Assembly (NCBI GenBank): GCA_904502185.1
Contig: CAJGDX010000027.1
Coordinates: forward strand, 1 to 22,819
Reading direction: 5' to 3'
DNA: 22,819 bases
Source: an uncultured Bacteroidaceae bacterium
GTDB taxonomy: Bacteria; Bacteroidota; Bacteroidia; Bacteroidales; Bacteroidaceae
Below are positions 1-8,876 of the stretch, one piece after another (within the stretch, counting starts at the first letter, position 1; every line of letters begins with the position of its first letter). The notes beneath the pieces were generated by a model. The model ran no database searches, was not told where the DNA came from, and saw only the letters and a list, made by a program, of their open reading frames with translations. A program made the translations under genes and the position numbers.

Positions 1-1301
1 ACAACTACAAAGAACTTACAGCAGACATCATCGACGAGTATCGCAACACCGGCGGTTTTGACATCATCGGTTCAGGTCGCACAAAACTCGAGAAGACAGA
101 GCAGTACGAGAAAGGTCTCGAAATAATCAAAGAGCTCGACATCAAGGCTCTCGTAATCATCGGTGGTGACGACTCTAACACCAACGCTTGCGTACTTGCA
201 GAGTACTATGCAGCAAAGAACACCGGTGTTCAGGTAATCGGCTGTCCCAAGACCATCGACGGTGACCTCAAGAACGCATACATCGAGACATCTTTCGGTT
301 TTGACACAGCATGTAAAGTGTATTCAGAGGTTATCGGTAACATCGAGCGCGACTGTAACTCGGCACGCAAATACTGGCACTTCATCAAGTTGATGGGACG
401 TTCAGCGTCACACATCGCTCTTGAGTGTGCTCTTCAGACACAGCCCAACATCTGTATCATCTCTGAGGAGGTACAGGAGAAGGCTATGTCACTCGACGAC
501 ATTGTAACTTCTATCGCTCAGGCTGTTGCCGACCGTGCTGCAGCAGGTAACAAGTTCGGTACAGTGCTTATCCCCGAGGGTCTCATCGAGTTTATCCCCG
601 CTATGAAGTCACTCATCGCAGAACTCAACGACTTCTTGGCTGTTAAGGGCGAGGAGTACGCAGCTATCAAACCTGCAGACCAGCGCGAGTACATCATCAA
701 CAACCTTTCAGCAGAGAACGCTGCTGTTTATGCAAGCCTCCCCGCAGGCGTTGCACGTCAGCTCACACTCGACCGCGACCCCCACGGAAACGTACAGGTG
801 TCACTCATCGAGACAGAGAAACTTCTCTCAGAGATGGTTGCAAACAAACTCGCTGCATGGAAAAAAGAGGGCAAATTCAACGGTTCATTCAACGCTCAGC
901 ACCACTTCTTCGGTTACGAAGGACGTTGCGCCGCTCCCTCTAACTACGATGCAGACTACTGCTATTCACTTGGTTACACAGCTTCACAGCTCATCGCTTC
1001 AGGCAAGACAGGTTACATGGCTTCAGTACGCAATACTACTGCTCCCGCTGCTGAATGGGTAGCAGGTGGTATCCCCATCACAATGATGATGAACATGGAG
1101 CGTCGTCACGGCGAAATGAAACCCGTTATCCAGAAGGCTCTTGTTGACCTCAACGGTGCGCCCTTCAAGGCATTCGCAGCCAAGAGAGACGAGTGGGCAA
1201 AAGAGACATGCTACGTATATCCCGGTCCTATCCAGTACTTCGGCCCCACAGAAGTTTGCGACCAGACAACTGCAACACTCGCACTTGAGCAGGCTAAGTA
1301 A
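1..1301 (+). CDS. pfp: PPi-dependent 6-phosphofructokinase, 5'-truncated by window edge
   Basis: Diphosphate-fructose-6-phosphate 1-phosphotransferase: reversible phosphorylation of fructose 6-phosphate with pyrophosphate in cytoplasmic glycolysis. The reading frame is open from base 3, so the first visible codon is internal; 432 residues are seen of a family that usually has about 550. Visible motifs are the nucleotide/PPi-loop GGDDSNTNA, the catalytic PKTIDGDLKN stretch followed by TSFGFDTACK, the substrate-binding MGRSASHIALE, and the C-terminal FGYEGRCAAPSNYDADYCYSLGY typical of the long PPi-type enzymes. The second Asp of GGDD, where ATP enzymes have Gly, supports use of PPi (family knowledge). 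Codons are strongly biased to C-ending forms (ATC, AAC, CTC), as expected for a highly expressed gene. Family assignment is firm; the start and promoter lie outside the window. Confidence 0.95.
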   Translation, partial: NYKELTADIIDEYRNTGGFDIIGSGRTKLEKTEQYEKGLEIIKELDIKALVIIGGDDSNTNACVLAEYYAAKNTGVQVIGCPKTIDGDLKNAYIETSFGFDTACKVYSEVIGNIERDCNSARKYWHFIKLMGRSASHIALECALQTQPNICIISEEVQEKAMSLDDIVTSIAQAVADRAAAGNKFGTVLIPEGLIEFIPAMKSLIAELNDFLAVKGEEYAAIKPADQREYIINNLSAENAAVYASLPAGVARQLTLDRDPHGNVQVSLIETEKLLSEMVANKLAAWKKEGKFNGSFNAQHHFFGYEGRCAAPSNYDADYCYSLGYTASQLIASGKTGYMASVRNTTAPAAEWVAGGIPITMMMNMERRHGEMKPVIQKALVDLNGAPFKAFAAKRDEWAKETCYVYPGPIQYFGPTEVCDQTTATLALEQAK

Positions 1302-1318
1302 TTAACTTACAGAACATA

Positions 1319-2167
1319 ATGGCTAAAGCCAAAGAACCTATAAAAAGAGACGGCGGACGGAAGAAAACAACTTCCGCCCGCCGTTCGTCACGTAAAAAGA
1401 AGAACAAGGACATGCCGCGTTGGATATATGTGATAACTGCGGCGCTCCTTTCGTTCGTCCTGGTGGTAGGTTCGTACTATGTCTTTTTCCGTCCCTATTT
1501 TTACCGTTTCCGTCCCTGCTTCAACCATAAATACTACGATGTGTGTATGCCGGCAGGACATTCGGTCTATGGCATCGATGTTTCACGTCATCAGGGCGAC
1601 ATCGATTGGGAGACGCTTAAAAAAGGCAATCATCCCGATGCTCCCATCAGTTTCGTCTATGTGAAGGCGAGCGAGGGCAGCGACTTTAAAGACAAAAAAT
1701 TCGAGGAGAATTTTGAGAACGCCCGCAAGCATGGATTTATGCGCGGTGCCTATCACTACTTCAGCACAACATCATCAGGGGTGTCGCAGGCCAACCTCTT
1801 CATCAGTATGGTCAAGCTGCAACCGGGCGACCTTCCGCCTGTACTCGACATCGAAGAGAAGCCAAAAAACAAAAAGAAGTACATCGATGAGGTGAAAATT
1901 TGGCTCAAAAAGGTTGAGGAACACTATGGCGTAAAGCCCATAGTCTATGCTTCAAGCAAATACAAAAAGAAATATCTCGACGACCCATTCTTCAAGGAAT
2001 ATCCATTGTGGGTGGCTCATTACTACATTCCCGAGCTTACCGATGGCGAGGAGTGGCTCATGTGGCAATGCACCGACATAGGAGTAATGCCGGGAATAAA
2101 AGAGAAGGTGGATATAAACATCTTCAATGGAACCGAAAAGCAGTTGAAGGAACTTTTGTTGGATTGA
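1319..2167 (+). CDS. Membrane-anchored GH25 lysozyme-type muramidase
   Basis: Glycoside hydrolase family 25 protein of 282 residues, expected to cleave the beta-1,4 link between MurNAc and GlcNAc in peptidoglycan. The first 34 residues are very rich in Lys/Arg and are followed by one membrane segment (about 35-57), predicting a cytoplasmic N-terminus and periplasmic catalytic domain; there is no lipobox or cleavable signal peptide. The GH25 barrel runs from about residue 84: GIDVSRHQGDIDW (D87), VYVKASEG, RGAYHYF, the catalytic DxE in PPVLDIEE (D177, E179), then PIVYASS, LWVAHY, LMWQCTD and VDINIFNG. All expected acidic residues are present, so it should be active. It starts 17 bp after the phosphofructokinase stop and is probably co-transcribed with it. 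Role could be wall remodelling or turnover; the physiological substrate is not shown by sequence. Confidence 0.88.
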   Translation: MAKAKEPIKRDGGRKKTTSARRSSRKKKNKDMPRWIYVITAALLSFVLVVGSYYVFFRPYFYRFRPCFNHKYYDVCMPAGHSVYGIDVSRHQGDIDWETLKKGNHPDAPISFVYVKASEGSDFKDKKFEENFENARKHGFMRGAYHYFSTTSSGVSQANLFISMVKLQPGDLPPVLDIEEKPKNKKKYIDEVKIWLKKVEEHYGVKPIVYASSKYKKKYLDDPFFKEYPLWVAHYYIPELTDGEEWLMWQCTDIGVMPGIKEKVDINIFNGTEKQLKELLLD

Positions 2168-2169
2168 GA

Positions 2170-2213
2170 ATTTGACAGGGCTTAAGGCATTAACGGTCAA
2201 CATGCTGTCAAAT
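2170..2213. promoter_or_regulatory. Inverted repeat before RND efflux operon (possible operator or weak terminator)
   Basis: A perfect 9-bp inverted repeat, ATTTGACAG (2170-2178) and CTGTCAAAT (2205-2213), lies in the 141-bp gap between the GH25 gene and the efflux operon. A nested GCAT/ATGC pair lies inside it. The right side is not followed by a T-run, so it is not a typical intrinsic terminator. A third TTTGAC occurs at 2253-2258. It could be a repressor site for the pump operon or a stem-loop at the end of the GH25 transcript; neither can be decided from sequence. Confidence 0.35.
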
Positions 2214-2308
2214 AAGGTTAAAGTTAATATACTTTTTAATCCATTCAGGGTTTTTGACATCAAATATAAGATACACTACAAATAGGAAAGAATAAACTAC
2301 ATACGACT

Positions 2309-3385
2309 ATGAACAAATTTATCAAATGGGGAATAATCGTGGTGATTGTTGCCGGTCTTGCGGTACTGGGCATACGTACGTTTACTCCCAAAGTAAATGA
2401 AGAGATTAAAGAGAAACCTGCCGCAGCAAAAGGTAAACAGAACCGTAACCTGAATGTCAAGGCTATAGTGTTGTCCGAGACTACAATCTCTGATGAATTT
2501 TTCGTAAGCGGAAGCATTCTACCTGACGAAGAGGTCGACCTCTCGTTCGAAACTTCCGGTAAGATTATCGACATATTTTTCAAAGAGGGTACACAGGTGA
2601 ACGAAGGCGACCTTCTTGCCAAAATAAACGACGCTCCGTTGCAGGCGGAACTCAAAAAGCTCGAAGCGCAATTGAAGCTTTACACCGACCGTATGTATCG
2701 CCAGAATGCGCTTCTTGAAAAAGAGGCTGTCAGTCAGGAGGCTTTCCAGGAGGCAAAGACCAACCTTGCCACATTGCAGGCTGAAATTGACAAGGTGATA
2801 GCAAATATCGAACAGACTGAGCTTCGCGCACCTTTCGACGGCATAATCGGTCTGCGACAGGTGAGCCAGGGTACCTATGCTTCGCCCACTACACCCATCG
2901 CAAAACTTACAAAAATCAATCCGCTGAAAATTGACTTTGCAGTTCCCGAACGCTATGCGGGAACACTTAAGGCAGGTACTCCTCTGTCGTTTACCGTAGA
3001 GGGCGACCTGGACGAGAAAAAGGCCAAGATATATGCTCTCGATTCATACGTAAACAGCGACACACGTACATTCGGCGTACGTGCTATGTATGACAATTCC
3101 GACGGCAAACTCTTCCCCGGACGTTACGTAAGCGTGGCTCTTACCACACAGACTTTTGAAAATACATTGGCAATACCCTCTCAGGCAATCGTTTCGGAAA
3201 TGGGTATCGACAAAGTGTTCCTCTACAAGGGTGGCAAGGCAATGCCCGTAGAGATTAAGAAAGGTGTCCGCACCGAAGCACTTGTGCAGGTGCTTGAGGG
3301 TCTGAACGTAGGCGACACTGTGATAACTACGGGAACAATGCAGCTGCGAACAGGACAAGGAGTTATTCTCGACAGTGTAAACTAA
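2309..3385 (+). CDS. RND efflux membrane fusion protein (AcrA/MdtA type, periplasmic adaptor)
   Basis: Periplasmic adaptor of 358 residues that links an inner-membrane RND pump to an outer-membrane channel. One N-terminal membrane segment (about residues 7-24) anchors it; there is no lipobox Cys, unlike E. coli AcrA. The order of parts is typical: beta-barrel start (ISDEFFVSGSILPDEEVDL), half lipoyl domain (GKIIDIFFKEGTQVNEGDLLAKI), alpha-helical hairpin with Gln/Glu/Lys-rich coiled coil (about 105-160), second lipoyl half (LRAPFDGIIGLRQVSQGTYASP), beta-barrel and membrane-proximal domain ending GDTVITTGTMQLRTGQGV. It is the first gene of a three-gene operon, 15 bp before the pump gene. The substrate cannot be inferred. 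No TetR/AcrR-type regulator gene lies next to it. Confidence 0.93.
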   Translation: MNKFIKWGIIVVIVAGLAVLGIRTFTPKVNEEIKEKPAAAKGKQNRNLNVKAIVLSETTISDEFFVSGSILPDEEVDLSFETSGKIIDIFFKEGTQVNEGDLLAKINDAPLQAELKKLEAQLKLYTDRMYRQNALLEKEAVSQEAFQEAKTNLATLQAEIDKVIANIEQTELRAPFDGIIGLRQVSQGTYASPTTPIAKLTKINPLKIDFAVPERYAGTLKAGTPLSFTVEGDLDEKKAKIYALDSYVNSDTRTFGVRAMYDNSDGKLFPGRYVSVALTTQTFENTLAIPSQAIVSEMGIDKVFLYKGGKAMPVEIKKGVRTEALVQVLEGLNVGDTVITTGTMQLRTGQGVILDSVN

Positions 3386-3400
3386 TAAAAGTCGCAAAAG

Positions 3401-6400
3401 ATGAATATATCCGAATTAAGTATACGTCGTCCCGTACTTGCCACTGTGTTGACACTCATCATAGTGCTGTTCGGTCTTATAGGTTACATGAGCCTTGGTG
3501 TACGCGAGTATCCATCGGTCGACAATCCTATAATCTCGGTTTCCTGTTCCTACCCCGGTGCCAACGCCGATGTAATTGAGAATCAGATAACCGAGCCTCT
3601 GGAGCAGAATATCAACGGTATTCCGGGTATCCGCTCGCTCACCAGTGTCAGCCAGCAGGGACAGAGCCGCATCACTGTGGAATTTGAACTCTCTGTCGAC
3701 CTCGAAACGGCTGCCAATGACGTTCGCGACAAGGTGTCGCGTGCGCAGCGTTTCCTTCCGCGCGACTGCGACCCGCCGACGGTGTCAAAGGCCGACGCCG
3801 ATGCTATGCCTATCCTGATGGTGGCGATACAGAGCGAGAAGCGTTCGTTGCTCGAAATAAGCGAAATTGCCGATCTTACCGTAAAGGAGCAGTTGCAGAC
3901 TATCCCCGAAGTGAGCAGTGTATCCATCTGGGGTGAAAAGCGCTACTGCATGCGTTTGTGGCTCGACCCGGTGAAAATGTCGGGTTACGGTGTTACACCC
4001 ATGGATGTGAAGAATGCGCTGGACAAGGAGAATGTGGAACTCCCGTCGGGTAGCATCGAGGGTAACAATACCGAACTTGCCATCCGTACTTTGGGACTTA
4101 TGCACACCACAGATGAGTTCAACAATATTGTCATCAAGCACAACGAGGGCAGGGTGATACGCTTCAGCGACATTGGTCGCGCCGAACTCAGCGCACGCGA
4201 CCTTAAGAGCTATATGAAGATGAACGGTGTGCCTATGGTGGGTGTTGTTGTGATTCCTCAGCCCGGTGCCAACCACATTAATATTGCCGAGGCGGTGTAC
4301 GACCGTATGGAGAAGATGAAAAAAGACCTTCCCGATGATGTTACATATAACTACGGTTTCGACAATACACGCTTCATCCGTGCCTCAATAAACGAGGTTA
4401 AAAGTACGGTTTACGAGGCATTTATCCTTGTGATTATCATTATTTTCCTCTTCTTGCGCGACTGGCGTGTGACGCTTGTCCCCTGTATTGTTATCCCTGT
4501 ATCGCTTGTGGGAGCCTTCTTCATCATGTATGTGTGCGGATTCTCAATAAACGTGCTTTCGATGCTTGCCATTGTGCTCTCTGTGGGACTTGTGGTGGAC
4601 GATGCGATTGTGATGACTGAGAATATCTACATACGCATCGAACGTGGCATGAAGCCTAAGGCTGCAGGTATTGAGGGCGCAAAAGAGATTTTCTTTGCAG
4701 TGATTTCAACGACAATTACCCTGCTTGCGGTGTTCTTCCCCATTGTATTTATGGAGGGAACCACAGGTCGTCTTTTCCGCGAATTCAGTTTCGTGGTTGC
4801 AGGCTCAGTGATAATTTCGTCATTTGCTGCGCTTACCTTTACTCCCATGCTCGCCACAAAATTGCTTGTGCGCCGCGAAGAGCAGGGATGGTTCTACCGC
4901 AAGACCGAGCCTTTCTTCGAGGGACTTAACCGCTACTATGCACGTAGCCTCAACTGGTTCCTGCGCCGTCGTTATGTCTCTATTGTGATTATGGTGCTTG
5001 CATTCATTGGCATTGGTTGGTTGTGGAGCACAATCCCTTCGGAAATGGCACCGCTCGAGGACCGTTCGAGCATCACCATCCGTACAATGGGTGCCGAGGG
5101 TGTCACATACGAATATATGCGTGACTATACCGAGGATATTACACTGATGGCCGACTCGTTGATGCCCGATGCTGCGTTCATCACTTCGCGTGTGTCGAAC
5201 GGTGGCGGTAACATTCAGATTACGCTCAAGGATTTGCAGGAGCGCGATTATACCCAGATGGAGGTTGCCGAGAGGCTCTCTAAGGCTGTACGTACAAAGA
5301 CTGATGCACGTGCTTTTGTACAGCAGCAGTCTACCTTCGGCAGCCGTCGTGGAGGTATGCCTGTGCAGTATGTGCTTCAGGCGACCAATCTGGAAAAATT
5401 GCAGGAGGTCCTGCCCAAGTTCATGGCAAAGGTCTATGACAGCCCTGTATTCCAAATGGCTGATGTCGACCTCAAATTCAGCAAGCCTGAATTGCGCATT
5501 GAGATTAACCGCGAAAAGGCCAACCTTATGGGTGTGAGTACAAGGGATATTGCACAGACACTGCAGTATGGTCTCAGTGGTCAGCGTCTGGGCTATCTTT
5601 ATCTCAATGGCAAGCAGTATGAAATTGTGGGCGAAATTAATCGTCAGCAGCGTAACACTCCTGCCAATCTGAAGTCCATTTATATGCGCAGTACTGATGG
5701 CGAAATGATTCAGATGGAGAATCTTGTGGAGCTTATCGAGGGTATTGCGCCTCCGAAACTATACCGTTACAACCGTTTCGTGTCGGCGACAATTTCTGCC
5801 GGACTTGCCGAAGGCAAGACCATTGGCGATGGACTCGATGAAATGGATAGGATTGCGGCAAGTACTCTCGACGACACTTTCCGCACGGCTCTTGCGGGCG
5901 ACTCCAAGGAGTTCCGTGAAAGTTCGTCAAGCCTTATGTTTGCCTTTGCATTGGCACTGTTGCTTATCTACCTTATACTTGCTGCTCAGTTCGAGAGTTT
6001 CAAAGATCCGTTCATCATAATGTTGACAGTGCCTTTGGCTATCTGTGGCGCACTCATCTTTATGACTTTCGGCGGGCAGACAATGAATATTTTCAGCCAG
6101 ATTGGTATCATTATGCTCATCGGTCTTGTGGCAAAGAATGGTATTCTCATCGTAGAATTTGCCAACCAAAAGCAGAAGGCCGGTGTTGACAAAATGATGG
6201 CTATCCGCGATGCCTCTGTGCTTCGTCTGCGTCCCATCCTTATGACCAGTGCATCAACAATCCTGGGTCTGTTGCCTTTGATGTTTGCTTCGGGCGAGGG
6301 CTGTAACGGTCGAATTGCTATGGGAACCGCTGTTGTCGGCGGAATGCTCATCTCCACTATGCTTACAATGTACATTGTGCCCACAATTTATTCATTCGTA

Positions 6401-6427
6401 TCGACTAACTTATCAAATAAAAAGTGA
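3401..6427 (+). CDS. RND efflux pump, inner-membrane permease (HAE1/AcrB type)
   Basis: Proton-driven export pump of 1008 residues, close to the roughly 1030-1050 of AcrB-type pumps. It begins with the conserved MNISELSIRRPVLATVLTLII first membrane helix, then a large porter loop (YPSVDNPIISVSCSYPGA), TM2-6, a second large loop from about 555-850 and TM8-12. The proton-relay residues are all seen: the Asp pair in TM4 (VVDDAIV, D400/D401), Lys in TM10 (VAKNGILIVEF, K912) and Thr in TM11 (LMTSAS, T949). This marks the multidrug (HAE) branch rather than heavy-metal pumps. It works as a trimer with the adaptor upstream and the TolC-like protein downstream; its TGA stop overlaps the ATG of the channel gene. 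Natural substrates may include bile salts or detergents, but that is only a guess. Confidence 0.96.
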   Translation: MNISELSIRRPVLATVLTLIIVLFGLIGYMSLGVREYPSVDNPIISVSCSYPGANADVIENQITEPLEQNINGIPGIRSLTSVSQQGQSRITVEFELSVDLETAANDVRDKVSRAQRFLPRDCDPPTVSKADADAMPILMVAIQSEKRSLLEISEIADLTVKEQLQTIPEVSSVSIWGEKRYCMRLWLDPVKMSGYGVTPMDVKNALDKENVELPSGSIEGNNTELAIRTLGLMHTTDEFNNIVIKHNEGRVIRFSDIGRAELSARDLKSYMKMNGVPMVGVVVIPQPGANHINIAEAVYDRMEKMKKDLPDDVTYNYGFDNTRFIRASINEVKSTVYEAFILVIIIIFLFLRDWRVTLVPCIVIPVSLVGAFFIMYVCGFSINVLSMLAIVLSVGLVVDDAIVMTENIYIRIERGMKPKAAGIEGAKEIFFAVISTTITLLAVFFPIVFMEGTTGRLFREFSFVVAGSVIISSFAALTFTPMLATKLLVRREEQGWFYRKTEPFFEGLNRYYARSLNWFLRRRYVSIVIMVLAFIGIGWLWSTIPSEMAPLEDRSSITIRTMGAEGVTYEYMRDYTEDITLMADSLMPDAAFITSRVSNGGGNIQITLKDLQERDYTQMEVAERLSKAVRTKTDARAFVQQQSTFGSRRGGMPVQYVLQATNLEKLQEVLPKFMAKVYDSPVFQMADVDLKFSKPELRIEINREKANLMGVSTRDIAQTLQYGLSGQRLGYLYLNGKQYEIVGEINRQQRNTPANLKSIYMRSTDGEMIQMENLVELIEGIAPPKLYRYNRFVSATISAGLAEGKTIGDGLDEMDRIAASTLDDTFRTALAGDSKEFRESSSSLMFAFALALLLIYLILAAQFESFKDPFIIMLTVPLAICGALIFMTFGGQTMNIFSQIGIIMLIGLVAKNGILIVEFANQKQKAGVDKMMAIRDASVLRLRPILMTSASTILGLLPLMFASGEGCNGRIAMGTAVVGGMLISTMLTMYIVPTIYSFVSTNLSNKK

Positions 6428-7752
6428 TGGAAATGAAAAGAGTAATATATGCGCTTGCAATGCTTCTGGTTGCAGCCTCTTCATCTGCACAGAATGAGGT
6501 AAACACCCTGAAGGCATGTATCGAGCGTGGTCTTGAAAACAACTACTCGTTGCGTATCGTGCGCAACAAACAGCAGGTTGCCGAAAACAACGCAACCATT
6601 GCCAATGCGGGAATGTTGCCCAAAGCCAATCTGACGGCAGGATACAGCGGAACACTTGACAATAGCGATATTACCTCACGCGAGGATGGCAGCGTTGCCA
6701 AACAGCGTAATGTCACCGACCACACACTGCGTGCCGGTCTTGATGTGCAGTGGATGCTGTTCGACGGTTTCAAGATGCAGGCTGACTACAATCGTCTGCG
6801 CGAACTGAAATTGCAGAGCGAGACTCAGACACGTCTGGCTGTTGAGGATTTTGTGGCGAAACTCACTGCCGAGTACTACAATTTCGTGCAGCAGAGTGCC
6901 CGTCTGCGCAACCTCAACTATGCGGTTAAGCTCTCGCGCGAGCGTCTGCGCATTGTCTACGAACGTTATATTATCGGTGACAATTCACGCCTCGACCTGT
7001 TGCAGGCACGTGTGGACTTCAATGCTGACAGCGCCGAGAGTGTGAAGCAGCATGAGCTTCTCGCTACATCGCGCATACGTCTGCAGGAGCTGATGGCAGA
7101 GCACAATATGGATAAGATGTTCAATGTGGCAGATACATTGGTAGATGTAAACCGTCCCCTTAACTTTGACAAACTCTGGGAGTCAACCATGCAGAATAAC
7201 GTAGAACTGCTGATAGCTGCACAGGAGAAGAAACTTGCCGAAATAGACCTCAAGAGCATCAGTTCGCGTGACTATCCATATCTCAGTCTTAATGCCGGTT
7301 ACGGATACACACACAACAAGTACGAAACAGGCACTATGGACAAACGCAAGGACTGGGGTGCCGACTTCGGAGTCTCTTTGGGCTTTAAACTGTTCGACGG
7401 TAACCGCAGCAGAGAGCGTCGCAATGCCAAGATTGCCATAGAGAATGCAACCCTCGAAAAACAGGATCTTGAACTTGCTCTTTATGCCGACCTTGCCGAC
7501 CTGTGGCAGGCCTATGAGAATAACAGTCGCCTGCTTGCCCTTGAGCGTCAGAATGTGTTTGCTGCACGCGAGAATTACGAGATTGCTCACGAAAGATATA
7601 TGCTTGGCGACCTCTCGGGTATTGAGATGCGCGAGGCACAGAAGAGCTTGCTCGATGCCGAGGAACGTATTCTTGTTGTTGAGTACAATACAAAGCTGTG
7701 CGAAATTTCGCTCCTGCAACTCAGTGGCAACATTATGGTCTACCTTGAGTAA
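6427..7752 (+). CDS. TolC-family outer-membrane efflux channel
   Basis: Outer-membrane factor of about 441 residues that completes the tripartite pump. Candidate starts are GTG 6424, ATG 6427 (overlapping the pump stop as TGATG) and ATG 6433. I chose 6427 for the stop-start overlap, but 6433 gives the cleanest signal peptide (MKRVIYALAMLLVAASSSA, then Q), so the true start may be there. Two OEP repeats follow, each with beta strands and long alpha-helical stretches rich in Ala, Leu, Arg and Glu: the first around residues 30-220 (AGMLPKANLTAGYSG, ERYIIGDNSRLDLLQARVD), the second around 240-435 (YPYLSLNAGYGYTH, ERYMLGDLSGIEMREAQKSLLDAE). No lipobox is seen, unlike OprM. The gene ends the operon; a strong hairpin follows 10 bp later. 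Confidence 0.93.
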   Translation: MEMKRVIYALAMLLVAASSSAQNEVNTLKACIERGLENNYSLRIVRNKQQVAENNATIANAGMLPKANLTAGYSGTLDNSDITSREDGSVAKQRNVTDHTLRAGLDVQWMLFDGFKMQADYNRLRELKLQSETQTRLAVEDFVAKLTAEYYNFVQQSARLRNLNYAVKLSRERLRIVYERYIIGDNSRLDLLQARVDFNADSAESVKQHELLATSRIRLQELMAEHNMDKMFNVADTLVDVNRPLNFDKLWESTMQNNVELLIAAQEKKLAEIDLKSISSRDYPYLSLNAGYGYTHNKYETGTMDKRKDWGADFGVSLGFKLFDGNRSRERRNAKIAIENATLEKQDLELALYADLADLWQAYENNSRLLALERQNVFAARENYEIAHERYMLGDLSGIEMREAQKSLLDAEERILVVEYNTKLCEISLLQLSGNIMVYLE

Positions 7753-7762
7753 CAGAGTTACA

Positions 7763-7805
7763 TATATGATAAAGGGCTGCGCATTGCGCAGCCCTTTATC
7801 ATATA
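7763..7805. terminator. Bidirectional hairpin terminator between efflux operon and GT9 gene
   Basis: A 21-bp perfect inverted repeat (7763-7783 and 7785-7805) centred on 7784, with core AAAGGGCTGCGCA on the left arm. It lies between two convergent genes (stops at 7752 and 7821). A/T-rich outer arms give short T-stretches on both strands, so it can end transcripts from either side. Confidence 0.85.
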
Positions 7806-7820
7806 ATGTGGGTGTATGTA

Positions 7821-8876
7821 TTATCTTCCCAATATCTTTTTAATCTTATCTGCCACCATCTGCGGCTCTATCTTCATGCAGCGGTAGTCACCTGTACGGC
7901 AGGGCTTGTTGCCGAAAATGGAACAAGGGCGACATTCGAGCGGCAGTTGCACGCAATTCTCCTCTTTCTGTCGCCATCCGAGGAAGCCTGCAAGTGGCGA
8001 TGTCGCGCCCCAAATAGAGATTACAGGGGTGTTTACCAGTGAAGCTATGTGCATGTTTGCGGAATCCATGCTTACTAACAGTTCAAGGTTGCTGATGAGG
8101 GTGAGTTCGCCACGGAAATCGCTCTTGCCGATGAATGATATTACATTGTCGAAACGCTCGCACCATTTGTTGACAACCGCCTCCTCCTCTTTGCCGAATC
8201 CGAAGCAGAATATCTTCAGGTCGGGCAGGGTGGAGAGGCTCTCAATCACCTTCTCAAGGCGTTCCAGAGGGTATATTTTGCCGTCGTGTCGGGCAAAGGG
8301 TGCAATGCCTATCCATTGCTCGTTGCCCTTAACAGGTACGCTGTCGCCAAGTGTCATCAAGTCTCCTTTGCTGCTGCCGAAAAGTGATACAAAGTCGGCA
8401 CTGAAGCCGAGATTCAGTTTCTCGAAAACCTCCTGATAGCGTTGGAATGTGCTTTTCAGCTGTTGGCGCTGTCTGTTGCCGGCTGCTGTAAGACGCTTCT
8501 TCTCGGCGCGTCCCTTCTCAATGGAAGCGCACTTGACGCCGCTCATTCCCAACAGCAGTCGCAGAACCTTTGTGCGCAGTACATCGTGCAGGTCGGCAAT
8601 GGCATCGGGTGAGTGCTTCATCAATCTCTTCTTCAGTCTGTACAGACCACCAAGACCTTTATATTCGTCGAGGTTTACACCTTCGAACTTCAGATTTTCT
8701 GGGGCATTTACAAGGAACTGTCCGAACCTCTCGCGGCTGATGAAGATGAAGCGTTTTTCGGGGTACGCAACTGCAAGCGAGTATAGCAACGGTATTGTCA
8801 TTGCTATGTCGCCTACTGCCGAAAATCGTGTTATAAGTATTGTGTCGGGACTTTTCTTATTTCTTGCCTGCACCAT
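7821..8876 (-). CDS. Glycosyltransferase family 9 (heptosyltransferase-like, LPS core)
   Basis: GT9 enzyme of 351 residues, GT-B fold, expected to transfer a heptose (or related sugar) from an ADP-sugar to the LPS inner core at the cytoplasmic face of the inner membrane. The N-terminal ILITRFSAVGDIAMTIPLL contains the Asp (D23) that corresponds to the catalytic Asp of WaaC/WaaF. The C-terminal half has the nucleotide-sugar site: GIAPFARH, LLVSMDSANMHIASLVNTPVISIWG (the conserved D-S-x-x-M-H-x-A motif) and a Cys-rich end (ECRPCSIFGNKPCRTGDYRC) seen in many GT9 members. It overlaps the upstream DUF4254 gene by 20 bp, so translation is probably coupled. The exact sugar and acceptor cannot be read from sequence, so no waa name is given. 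Confidence 0.88.
   Translation of the reverse strand: MVQARNKKSPDTILITRFSAVGDIAMTIPLLYSLAVAYPEKRFIFISRERFGQFLVNAPENLKFEGVNLDEYKGLGGLYRLKKRLMKHSPDAIADLHDVLRTKVLRLLLGMSGVKCASIEKGRAEKKRLTAAGNRQRQQLKSTFQRYQEVFEKLNLGFSADFVSLFGSSKGDLMTLGDSVPVKGNEQWIGIAPFARHDGKIYPLERLEKVIESLSTLPDLKIFCFGFGKEEEAVVNKWCERFDNVISFIGKSDFRGELTLISNLELLVSMDSANMHIASLVNTPVISIWGATSPLAGFLGWRQKEENCVQLPLECRPCSIFGNKPCRTGDYRCMKIEPQMVADKIKKILGR

Noticed and set aside
3785..4276. Long minus-strand frames opposite the RND pump (also 4820-5455)
   Set aside because: The pump reads through without interruption and has all motifs; the antisense translations resemble no family.
6424..6426. GTG as start of the TolC-family gene
   Set aside because: It lies inside the pump gene's last codons and adds two residues before two better ATG starts (6427, 6433); the signal peptide is cleaner from the ATGs.
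2309..7752. Heavy-metal (CusA/CzcA) efflux system
   Set aside because: The pump's Asp pair in TM4 and its loops fit the HAE multidrug branch, and no metal-binding Met/His clusters are seen.
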